From assembly GCA_025929125.1 (NCBI GenBank), contig JAICMT010000042.1, forward strand, positions 1 to 8,992: DNA of 8,992 bases, written 5' to 3'. Below the pieces are notes generated by a model. That model was not told the DNA's origin, ran no database searches, and saw nothing but the letters and a program-made list of their open reading frames with translations. Both the position numbers and the translations under genes were made by a program. Each line of letters begins with the position of its first letter. The first letter of the stretch is position 1. Origin of the DNA: Acidobacteriaceae bacterium (GTDB lineage: Bacteria; Acidobacteriota; Terriglobia; Terriglobales; Acidobacteriaceae). Below are positions 1-6,749 of this stretch, piece after piece.

Positions 1-133
1 CAAGATTTGGCGCGGATACGCGTTCCCCGGCGAGATTGGCGGGATCATTCTGTGGTGTGAACTGGGCCTGTGCAGCCAGCGATATCGAGAGAACAACTGC
101 GGACAGACGTGCGGCGGCCGAGCGAACCTTCAT
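1..133 (-). CDS. Secreted protein of unknown function, N-terminal fragment
   Basis: The reading frame starts at an ATG (complement of 131-133) and runs off the left edge, so only 44 residues are visible. They begin MKVRSAAARLSAVVLSISLA and continue to an AQA|Q site near residue 23. This is a typical Sec signal peptide: a basic n-region, a hydrophobic core and an Ala-x-Ala cleavage site. The visible mature part is short and polar (QFTPQNDPANLAGERVS) and I do not recognise the family. An AGGGG stretch (complement of 144-148) lies 10 bases before the start and may be a distant ribosome binding site. The gene lies 118 bases downstream of the TonB-dependent receptor gene on the same strand and could be read through from it. 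That the protein is exported is fairly certain; its function is unknown. Confidence 0.72.
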   Translation of the reverse strand, partial: MKVRSAAARLSAVVLSISLAAQAQFTPQNDPANLAGERVSAPNL

Positions 134-251
134 GCCTGGTGGACCCCTGAACGAAACGACGGATGCAAGTCTTCCCCAGTATCGCATCCGGGTGCAGATT
201 GGATGAATACCATCGAACGACGACGCATTCGAGACAAAACCGAGCTTGTCC

Positions 252-2540
252 CTAATGGGCCTCTTCGCGCGCCCAGTGGAAGGCCAGGCCTCCCTGCGCG
301 AGGAAGGGTGAGCCGAGCGAAAGATTGGGCGTCCGGGCGACCTGCTGACGCTGGTTGAGAAGATTATCCAGCAGCAGGGAGGCGGTCCAGTGCGAACCGA
401 AGTCGTGCCGTCCGTACAGACCCATCGAGACGAACGCTGCCAGGGGGAAGACGTTGGAGCTGTCGTCGTAAGCGCGGCCAGTGGCCCGCAACGTCAGAGT
501 CAGCTCGCCCGCGCGACGCTGGGCGGCCCGGAACTGCCCGGTGAAACTCTGGCGCGGAACCTGCGGTATCCAGTTTCCGACCAGCGATGGCTGCGCGGAA
601 AACTCCGTGACCACTGCATGTGCGTACTGATAGCCAAGCCCCGCCGAAAACAGATGGCCAGTAGCCAAATCGAGCCGGAGCTCGGTTCCCTGGCTGACGA
701 TCTGGCCCAGGTTTTCGCGCCGGTTGGTAATGGATGTGGCGGTAGAAGAGATCCGCACAGCAGAGACGGGCCGGTTGATCTCGGTCCAGAAGTAGGTGCC
801 GGAAAGAACGGCGAGCGGCGTGGGATTGAGGCGGGTGCCGATCTCCCAGCCCGTCGCGCGCTCTGAGGTCAGCTGCCCGTTGGCGACGGTCGTCTCCTGG
901 CCGACCTGGCCCGTTCGGTAGAGCTCGTTCATCGTTGGAGTGCGGAACGCGCGAAATACAGAGGCGTGAACCGAGCCAAGAGTGCCGACCTGGCGAACGA
1001 TCCCGAGACGCGGACTGGCAATGAACTCGTTCCGGTTCGGCGTAACAGTGTGCACGACCGGAGCCGTTGCCGAGCCGGCCGAAAGCGCGATGGTATCGAG
1101 GTTGGAAACGGAATCCAGCCGCAGAGACAGTGCAGCCGACCAGGGTCCATGCGAGCCGAGCAGCTCGCCGAAGCCGCCAACGAAGCGCTGGCGAGCCGAG
1201 GTATCTGCCACTCCGTTGCGATGGCCCGCGGAGATCGGCGTCTCGTCGTCCGTGGCGCGAATGTCGCGTACGTCGAAGCCTGCGACCACCGCAATACGAC
1301 GTAGCGCGGCGGAGGCATCGGTGGACGCGCCTAGCTCCTGGGTTCGTACCCGCTGGCGACGGGTAAGATTCTCGACTGTGCGGGCCGCATTGGTCGAGGA
1401 AAAGGTCTGGCGATAGCCTTCGTTGCTGCCGAAGACGCGGGCACGCCCGGACACCATGGAACCGGCTGACCAGTCCCCTCCCGCGATGTAGCGCCACAGC
1501 CGCGTTCCATTGGTCTGCACGATGGTGCCGTTGTTGCGGGCTTCGTTGAACACGTTGCCAATCAGAAAGAGACGGTTCGAACCGGAGAACAACCGATCCG
1601 TCTCACTGCGCAGCGTCTGGTAATGAACGTTTGCTGGCTGGTCAATGGGCCCGGCGATCTGGGGAGCAATTGCAAGATATCCGGCGGTGCGGTAGCTGTC
1701 CGCGGCGATGAGCTGGCGCACGCGCCGGTTGCCGATATCAGCCCGTCCGGAGATAACCGATGTGTCCTGACCGCCCCCTAAAACGGATAGATCGAACAGC
1801 GCCGGAGTGGGCTGCGCCAGTGCGACGTTGATGACGCCGCCGAGCGCGCTCGATCCGTAGAGGTCGGAGCCGCCGCCGGTCGCCAGTGCAACTCCGGCGA
1901 TGGCCTCCTGCGGAATCTCATTCCAGTGGATCCACCCACCGAATGCATCATTCAGCGGCACGTCTTGTTCCATAACCAGCGAGCGGCTTGCGGCTGTGGA
2001 ACCGAGGCCGCGCAGCGAGATTCCCTGGCTCGTCGGATTCTGCACGCGCGAGCTGGAGCGGCGGAAGAGCTCGAATCCGGCCTGCTGCCGAAGCCTGTCG
2101 TCAAGATTGAAGGCAGGGAAGTCGCGGAGCTGCTGTGGCCCGAGAGTGTAGACGGTATTGGAGGTCGCAGGCAGGTCGATGGAGGAGCGCGTCGTGGTGA
2201 CGGTCACCTGCTGCTGCACTTCGGCGGGTTCGAGCGTGAGCACGATCGTGGAATCAGCGGCGCGTGCCCGTACGGGCTCTGAGCGCATCTCCGGAGCGGA
2301 TGCGCGCAGCATCACGTTGCCGGCTGCCGGGTAGTCGAGCGTGAAGACGCCGGCCGCATCCGAGGTGGTGTGAACCTCGCCTTGTGGGCCGCTGGCCACC
2401 ACTTGGGCATCTGCAACCGGCCGGCCGGTCTCGTCCTTCACGGTACCGCTCAGGTGGGAAACAGCCTGGGCCGAGGCGACGGCAGCGATGGAAAACAGCA
2501 ACAGTAAATGGGCGCAGGCACGAATAGTTTTTTCAGTCAT
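252..2540 (-). CDS. TonB-dependent outer-membrane receptor with N-terminal carboxypeptidase-regulatory-like domain
   Basis: This 762-residue outer-membrane active-transport receptor should use TonB-ExbBD energy; its ligand cannot be told from sequence. Order of parts: a signal peptide (residues 1-24, cleavage after ASA); a carboxypeptidase-regulatory-like Ig-fold domain (about 28-105, starting LSGTVKDETGRPVADAQVV); a probable TonB box (VTVTTTR, about 112-118); a plug domain (about 120-242) with ISLRGLGS and the conserved plug end SDLYGSSALGGVINV; and a beta-barrel to the C-terminus. At about 760 residues it is shorter than SusC-like or giant acidobacterial Oar-like receptors and closer to classical siderophore/cobalamin receptors. 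The only plausible start is the ATG at the complement of 2538-2540, but no Shine-Dalgarno sequence precedes it. The barrel ends FHW followed by a polar AREEAH tail, whereas most outer-membrane proteins end on an aromatic residue. It is divergent from psd across 69 bases. Family assignment is firm; substrate is unknown. Confidence 0.93.
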   Translation of the reverse strand: MTEKTIRACAHLLLLFSIAAVASAQAVSHLSGTVKDETGRPVADAQVVASGPQGEVHTTSDAAGVFTLDYPAAGNVMLRASAPEMRSEPVRARAADSTIVLTLEPAEVQQQVTVTTTRSSIDLPATSNTVYTLGPQQLRDFPAFNLDDRLRQQAGFELFRRSSSRVQNPTSQGISLRGLGSTAASRSLVMEQDVPLNDAFGGWIHWNEIPQEAIAGVALATGGGSDLYGSSALGGVINVALAQPTPALFDLSVLGGGQDTSVISGRADIGNRRVRQLIAADSYRTAGYLAIAPQIAGPIDQPANVHYQTLRSETDRLFSGSNRLFLIGNVFNEARNNGTIVQTNGTRLWRYIAGGDWSAGSMVSGRARVFGSNEGYRQTFSSTNAARTVENLTRRQRVRTQELGASTDASAALRRIAVVAGFDVRDIRATDDETPISAGHRNGVADTSARQRFVGGFGELLGSHGPWSAALSLRLDSVSNLDTIALSAGSATAPVVHTVTPNRNEFIASPRLGIVRQVGTLGSVHASVFRAFRTPTMNELYRTGQVGQETTVANGQLTSERATGWEIGTRLNPTPLAVLSGTYFWTEINRPVSAVRISSTATSITNRRENLGQIVSQGTELRLDLATGHLFSAGLGYQYAHAVVTEFSAQPSLVGNWIPQVPRQSFTGQFRAAQRRAGELTLTLRATGRAYDDSSNVFPLAAFVSMGLYGRHDFGSHWTASLLLDNLLNQRQQVARTPNLSLGSPFLAQGGLAFHWAREEAH

Positions 2541-2595
2541 GAGGGAGGAATTCCGAGAGCTTCGGCGGCAATTCGGCTGCAGAGGCTTACCCCCT

Positions 2596-2601
2596 TATAA
2601 T
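2596..2601 (+). promoter_or_regulatory. Candidate -10 element (TATAAT) for psd
   Basis: A perfect TATAAT lies eight bases before the psd ATG, in the 69-base gap between the divergent receptor and psd genes. No convincing -35 hexamer is found at 16-18 bases upstream; the best is TTCGGC at 2572-2577, which matches poorly. If the element works at normal spacing, transcription would start at about 2608-2610, on or next to the start codon, giving a leaderless mRNA. The overlapping complement (TATTAT, 2597-2602) could equally serve as a -10 for the receptor gene, so the region may be a shared divergent promoter. Confidence 0.45.
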
Positions 2602-2609
2602 AGAGGCAT

Positions 2610-3269
2610 ATGGTGCGCGATGGCATCTTCTATGCGCTGGGATTCTGTATCGCTGCTGCGCTCCTCTGGCTGATTACTCAGTCGGTGTGGCTTACCGCTA
2701 TTCCAATTCCGCTGGCGCTGTTCTTTCTCTGGTTCTTCCGCGACCCGAAGAGAAACGTCCCGAGCGGCCCCGGTGAGATCGTTTCTCCGGCAGATGGTGT
2801 GGTGACGGAGGCCGACTGGATTGAGACTCCAGAGGGCAGCCGCTATCGCATCAGCATTTTCCTCAATGTCTTCGATGTCCATGTGAACCGGTCGCCCGTA
2901 GCGGGAACGGTACGGTCCGTCGATTACCGCGAAGGCGCTTTCATGAACGCCATGAAGCCAGAGTGCGGTCTGCTGAACGAGCAGACTCTGGTCGTGATCG
3001 ACGCGGGCGAATACGATGTGAGCTTCAAACAGATCGCGGGCCTTCTGGCTCGGCGCATCGTATGTAAAGTGAAGCCGGGAGACAGGCTGGAACGAGGGCA
3101 GCGCGTGGGCATGATCAAGTTTGGTTCGCGTACGGATGTGCTGATGCCGGCCGATGTCGCGCCCCGGGTGAAGACGGGCATGCGCGTGAAGGGCGGCTCA
3201 ACCGTGCTGGCTGTGCTGGCGGTTGCCAGCCGCGAAGATCACAGCCACGTTGCCAGCGTGGTGTCCTGA
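2610..3269 (+). CDS. psd: Phosphatidylserine decarboxylase proenzyme, short PSD-A type
   Basis: This pyruvoyl-dependent membrane enzyme decarboxylates phosphatidylserine to phosphatidylethanolamine. The 219 residues match the short (archaeal-type/PSD-A) family in length. Residues 6-43 form two hydrophobic membrane segments ending in the conserved FFRDPKR. SPADGVV (59-65) and FDVHVNRSP (88-96) are family signatures. FGSR (171-174) is the expected self-cleavage site: Gly172-Ser173 would split the chain, Ser173 becoming the pyruvoyl group on a C-terminal alpha chain of about 47 residues. A second GGST at 195-198 resembles the LGST motif of the long family but lies too near the end. The start is bounded by an in-frame TAG at 2601-2603; ATG 2610 gives the usual MVRDG beginning. 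AGAGG (2602-2606) is only three bases from that ATG, but six from the GTG at codon 2. The stop overlaps the start of pssA by one base. Confidence 0.95.
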   Translation: MVRDGIFYALGFCIAAALLWLITQSVWLTAIPIPLALFFLWFFRDPKRNVPSGPGEIVSPADGVVTEADWIETPEGSRYRISIFLNVFDVHVNRSPVAGTVRSVDYREGAFMNAMKPECGLLNEQTLVVIDAGEYDVSFKQIAGLLARRIVCKVKPGDRLERGQRVGMIKFGSRTDVLMPADVAPRVKTGMRVKGGSTVLAVLAVASREDHSHVASVVS

Positions 3270-4144
3270 TGGCCGATGAGTTGGAGCTGGAGGACTATGG
3301 CCACCTTGGCCCGAGAAGAAAACGGCCGAGTCGCGGCATGTTCGTTCTACCGTCGCTGTTTACGGCGGGCAACATCGCGGCCGGTTACTACGCTATCACC
3401 CAGAGTATTCAGGGAACCGCCACGGACCCGGGATACTTCGATCGCGCCGCTCTGGCGATTGGAGTCGCGGTGCTCTGCGACGGCCTCGATGGCTTGGTCG
3501 CTCGCATGACTCGGACTACGAGCGACTTCGGCAAAGAGCTGGATTCGCTCGCCGACGTGATTACCTTCGGCGTGGCGCCGAGCCTGCTGGCTTACGTCTG
3601 GGGATTTCGCATGTTGCCGCCGACGCTCTATCCGGCCATGCGAGGCAATGTGATCCACGCTGGCGTGTTTGCCTGTTTTCTTTTCGTCATCTGCGGCGCC
3701 AGCCGGCTCGCCCGGTTCAACATCAGCGTTAATCCGCAGCCACGCAATCCAGGCAAGCCTGGGCGCAAATACTTCGTGGGAATGCCGATTCCGGCCGGTG
3801 CGGGCGTCGTCGCCGCGACAGTGCACTGCTTCCGTGGCTCTCCTATCGACAATCCGCGTATTTCACTCGTCTGGCTGGTTCTAATCCTGTTTACCGGCTT
3901 CCTGATGGTCAGCAACTGGCGCTTCTGGAGCGCCAAGGAGATCACCTCTGGGCATCGGCAGCCATTTCAACTCTTCACCCTCATTGCGCTGATCGGGGCG
4001 TTGATCGCGTGGAACTCCGAGCTGATGCTGATGGTCATCACGCTCGGGTACCTGGTTTCCGGCGTGCTGGCGCGCCTGGCCTATGGTTGGGGCCGTCGCA
4101 GGCGGCGCCTGCATCCGGCCGATGTCAACTCTGCCTCCGACTAG
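3269..4144 (+). CDS. pssA: CDP-diacylglycerol--serine O-phosphatidyltransferase (phosphatidylserine synthase)
   Basis: This integral membrane enzyme joins CDP-diacylglycerol and L-serine to give phosphatidylserine and CMP, supplying the substrate for the Psd encoded just upstream. The CDP-alcohol phosphatidyltransferase signature is complete: D71-x2-D74-G-x2-A-R79-x8-G88-x3-D92-x3-D96, whose four aspartates bind the divalent metals. About seven hydrophobic segments can be seen, roughly at 23-43, 58-78, 93-113, 130-148, 165-187, 198-220 and 233-270. The SRLARF stretch after the fourth is typical of PssA. The cytoplasmic N-terminus (acidic, then RRKRPSR) and the basic tail (WGRRRRRL) fit a positive-inside topology. 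The ATG overlaps the psd TGA as TGATG and there is no good ribosome binding site before it, so translation is probably coupled to psd. At 291 residues the length is normal for the PssA type. Confidence 0.95.
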   Translation: MADELELEDYGHLGPRRKRPSRGMFVLPSLFTAGNIAAGYYAITQSIQGTATDPGYFDRAALAIGVAVLCDGLDGLVARMTRTTSDFGKELDSLADVITFGVAPSLLAYVWGFRMLPPTLYPAMRGNVIHAGVFACFLFVICGASRLARFNISVNPQPRNPGKPGRKYFVGMPIPAGAGVVAATVHCFRGSPIDNPRISLVWLVLILFTGFLMVSNWRFWSAKEITSGHRQPFQLFTLIALIGALIAWNSELMLMVITLGYLVSGVLARLAYGWGRRRRRLHPADVNSASD

Positions 4145-4332
4145 CTCCAGGCTGCGCAAGTCCGCCCCAGTTTTCGTGAGGCTTTTTTGAGCGCGCGCTA
4201 GTCTACGAAGACATGATAGAGTGCCGTTGCCGGAAAACTACGCTGGCGAACGTTGCGCAATGCGAACTGGGCATTGCGTTATACCCATCCCCGACGCCGA
4301 GCCGAACCCTGACCCCAGCTAAGGAAAGTTGA
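4145..4332 (+). promoter_or_regulatory. Intergenic region upstream of the quinoprotein/DUF1080 pair
   Basis: This 188-base gap is the longest in the window and probably holds the promoter of the following two genes. No good sigma-70 pair can be assigned: TATACC-like sequence at 4280-4285 is a weak -10 candidate whose nearest -35-like hexamer (TTGCGC, 4253-4258) is about 21 bases away. A six-T run at 4183-4188 follows pssA, but no stable hairpin precedes it, so a terminator for psd-pssA is not clear. The region contains the perfect inverted repeat described separately and ends with AAGGAAAG (4321-4328), a good ribosome binding site seven bases before the ATG at 4333. Confidence 0.45.
4256..4278 (+). 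repeat. Perfect inverted repeat (8-bp arms, 7-base spacer)
   Basis: CGCAATGC at 4256-4263 and its exact complement GCATTGCG at 4271-4278 flank GAACTGG. The element lies 54 bases before the quinoprotein start codon. It could be an operator for a dimeric regulator or an RNA hairpin in the leader; only two T residues follow it, so a Rho-independent terminator is unlikely. No copy was noticed elsewhere in the window. Confidence 0.55.
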
Positions 4333-6705
4333 ATGGAATACCCGCAGACCGCATCCAGAAAGAGCATTCAGCCCGATCGCCAAATTGCACCTGTACTTGG
4401 AGATACAGCCTGGCGGGATTTCCCGCGAGCACGCGCCGCCCGCGCAGCCCGGCTGAGCTCTTCCGCCGCTCTGGTTGCCCTGTTCTGTACCGTCGCAGCG
4501 CCGGCCCAGGGAGTCAGGACGACCTGGAAGGACTATTTGGGCGGCCCCGACAGCTCCCACTACTCTGGCCTGAAGCAGATCAACACCGGCAACGTGAAAA
4601 ATCTGGACGTCGCCTGGAGCTACCTCACTGGCGATGACGTGACCTACACCTTCAGCCCGTTGGTGATCGACAACATCGCCTACGTGGCGGCGAAGCAGGG
4701 CTCGCTGGTGGCGCTGGACGCAACCAGCGGCAAGGAACTCTGGTCCCATGCTTTTGTCGCAGCGAACAGCGCGCCTTCGCGCTTTGGCGGAATCGCCGGC
4801 ATGCGCGGTATGAACTATTGGGAGAGCAAGGACCGCAAGGACCGACGCGTGCTGGTATCGGCTGGCGGCTTCATCTATGCGCTGGACGCAAAAACCGGCA
4901 AGCCGGTGGACTCGTTCGCAGATCACGGCAAGCTGGATCTGAAGCTAGGGATCGACCGGACCAACAGGCCGCTCTCGTCCAGAACTCCGGGGCGGGTGTT
5001 TGAGAACATTCTTATTCTGGGCAGCGCAACCGGAGAAGGCTACCTCGCTCCTCCAGGGGACATCCGCGCCTTCGACATCCCGACAGGCAAACTTCTGTGG
5101 GTCTTCCACACGATTCCGCGACCCGGCGAGATGGGATACGACACCTGGCCTAAAGATGCCTACAAGTACATGGGTGGCGTGGACGTGTGGGGCGAGATCA
5201 CTGTGGATGAGAAACACGGCATCGCGTTCTTCCCCATGGCTTCGGCGAAATATGAGTTGTATGGGGGAGACCGGCCGGGCAACAACCTGTTCGCCGATTG
5301 CCTGCTGGCGCTGGATGCGCGCACGGGAAAATACCTCTGGCATTACCAGACCGTGCACCACGATGTCTGGGACTACGATCCGAACGCCGCTCCGCAGCTC
5401 GCCACAGTCAAGCACGACGGCAAGATGGTGGACGCAGTTGCGCTGGCTTCGAAGAACGGCTTTCTATACGTCTTCGACAGAGTGACCGGAAAGCCGCTGT
5501 GGCCGATCGAAGAGCGCCCCGTACCGCAGAGCGATGTGCCCGGCGAAGTCACCTCGAAGACACAGCCGTTTCCCACGGTCGTGCCGCCCTTCGGACGTCA
5601 GGGGATGACGGTCAAGGACATGTACACGGGCTTCATGAAGCCGGATGAGGTGGAGCATTGGCGCGATCGGCTGACCAAGGCGAGGACCGGCTTCTACACG
5701 CCGCCTGAAGTTGGGGTGGATACCATCAACCTGCCCAGCGTCAACGGTGGCGCGCTGTTCTTCAACACCGCAGCCGATCCGACCAATGGGACGGTTTACG
5801 TTGTGTCGAAGGATATGCCGTCGATTGTGAAGCTGGTCCCGGCCGGGGAATCGACCAGCGCCAATGCAGGAATGTCGGTGCCGTCGCGTCCGCGCACTGC
5901 AAGGCCGTCCCGGGGAGGCGCTCCTACGGCAGAACAGATGGGGCGCGGTGTGTACGAACAGAACTGCGTCGTTTGCCACGGTCCGGAGTTGAAGGGGGAT
6001 CGGGGGCCAGCACTCGATACCGTCGTCGGGCGCCTTGGTCCGGAGGCCACGCGCAATGTGATCACCAAGGGCAGAGCGAGCATGCCTCCGTTCGGCTCTC
6101 TTCCGGCGCAGGCTCTGGACAACCTGATGGCATTCCTCAAGGCACCGGATCTCGCGCCTCCCGGCTCGGCTCCTTCCGCTGCCATACAGGCGCTATCCCG
6201 ATCCATGACGGAGCCGCCTTACCCAAGCGACGTCGAGGCTCCGCCCTCGCGCTACAAGACCGGGTATGGCGACGAGCCGTATATCGTCACTCCGCCGTGG
6301 AGTGAGCTGGTGGCGTATGACCTGAACACAGGAAAGATCAAGTGGCGCACGCCCTATGGCGACACTCCGCAGGCCGGCCCAAGCGACAAGATGCGCGGCA
6401 ATATCTACGCCAAGAGCGGACCGGTGATTACGGCCGGCGGGCTGATCCTGTTCGCGGGGGGCGATTCCAAGCTGTATGTCCTAAACAGTGCTACCGGCGA
6501 GGTGATCCTCACCAAGGACCTGCCGAATGGGTCGCAGGGTGTACCGGCGGTATATGAGGTCAACGGGCGCGAATACATTCTGCTCGCCGTTAGCGGAGGA
6601 GCCAATCCATATCCCGAAGGCGCCTACATGCCGCCCGGCGGGGTTCTGCCGCCCGCGATCTCCAAGGGATATATGGCGTTCGCCCTTCCAGTCGTAAAGA
6701 AATAG
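4333..6705 (+). CDS. Periplasmic PQQ-dependent dehydrogenase with inserted cytochrome c domain
   Basis: This 790-residue quinohemoprotein should oxidise a sugar or alcohol with pyrroloquinoline quinone and pass electrons through its own heme c to the respiratory chain. The beta-propeller begins with the PQQ-dehydrogenase pattern GGPDSSHYSGLKQIN (69-83). Residues of the membrane glucose dehydrogenase (Gcd)-like group follow, including FHTIPRPGEMGYDTW, GGDRPGNNLFAD and VHHDVWDYD (341-349), which contains the expected catalytic aspartate. The propeller is interrupted at about 505-640 by a low-complexity linker and a class I cytochrome c with heme site C545-V-V-C548-H549 and probable axial Met584 in SMPPFG. 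It then resumes with TPPWSELVAYDLNTGK (653-668). The Gcd membrane anchor is absent. Instead there is a signal peptide with an unusually long n-region and cleavage near Ala58. AAGGA seven bases upstream supports the ATG, and no other in-frame start lies before the signal core. The specific substrate is unknown. Confidence 0.92.
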   Translation: MEYPQTASRKSIQPDRQIAPVLGDTAWRDFPRARAARAARLSSSAALVALFCTVAAPAQGVRTTWKDYLGGPDSSHYSGLKQINTGNVKNLDVAWSYLTGDDVTYTFSPLVIDNIAYVAAKQGSLVALDATSGKELWSHAFVAANSAPSRFGGIAGMRGMNYWESKDRKDRRVLVSAGGFIYALDAKTGKPVDSFADHGKLDLKLGIDRTNRPLSSRTPGRVFENILILGSATGEGYLAPPGDIRAFDIPTGKLLWVFHTIPRPGEMGYDTWPKDAYKYMGGVDVWGEITVDEKHGIAFFPMASAKYELYGGDRPGNNLFADCLLALDARTGKYLWHYQTVHHDVWDYDPNAAPQLATVKHDGKMVDAVALASKNGFLYVFDRVTGKPLWPIEERPVPQSDVPGEVTSKTQPFPTVVPPFGRQGMTVKDMYTGFMKPDEVEHWRDRLTKARTGFYTPPEVGVDTINLPSVNGGALFFNTAADPTNGTVYVVSKDMPSIVKLVPAGESTSANAGMSVPSRPRTARPSRGGAPTAEQMGRGVYEQNCVVCHGPELKGDRGPALDTVVGRLGPEATRNVITKGRASMPPFGSLPAQALDNLMAFLKAPDLAPPGSAPSAAIQALSRSMTEPPYPSDVEAPPSRYKTGYGDEPYIVTPPWSELVAYDLNTGKIKWRTPYGDTPQAGPSDKMRGNIYAKSGPVITAGGLILFAGGDSKLYVLNSATGEVILTKDLPNGSQGVPAVYEVNGREYILLAVSGGANPYPEGAYMPPGGVLPPAISKGYMAFALPVVKK

Positions 6706-6735
6706 CTATTCGCAACTCAGGTTGAAATTCGATCC

Positions 6736-6741
6736 AGAGGA
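6736..6741 (+). promoter_or_regulatory. Ribosome binding site for the DUF1080/VCBS gene
   Basis: AGAGGA lies eight bases before the ATG at 6750 in the 44-base gap after the quinoprotein stop. It fixes the start and supports independent translation within one transcript. No terminator or convincing promoter is visible in this gap. Confidence 0.7.
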
Positions 6742-6749
6742 AAAAGCAC

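Noticed and set aside
161..189. GGATGC ... GCATCC inverted repeat in the gap before the partial secreted-protein gene
   Set aside because: Six-base arms with a 17-base spacer occur often by chance, and no promoter element is clearly linked to it.
231..252. Stem-loop just after the receptor stop (GAGACAA / TTGTCCC around eight bases) as a terminator
   Set aside because: The stem is only seven pairs including a wobble, overlaps the stop codon by a base and has no T-run on the minus strand; read-through into the downstream partial gene is equally likely.
364..1497. 377-codon open frame on the minus strand within the receptor gene
   Set aside because: It lies in another frame of the well-supported receptor, has a strongly Arg/Ser-rich composition typical of out-of-frame GC-rich DNA, and shows no domain.
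4141..4201. Terminator after pssA built on the six-T run at 4183-4188
   Set aside because: The only complementary arms (for example GCCTC and GAGGC, or CTAGC and GCTAG) are five bases long and separated by about 40-50 bases, too weak to call.
4484..4492. Lipobox in the quinoprotein signal peptide around Cys52 (VALFC)
   Set aside because: The residue before the cysteine is Phe rather than Gly/Ala/Ser, and a standard APA|Q site follows six residues later, so a lipoprotein is unlikely.
4279..4926. 215-codon minus-strand open frame covering the quinoprotein start
   Set aside because: It is opposite clear PQQ-dehydrogenase coding sequence and the promoter region, with no recognisable protein family.
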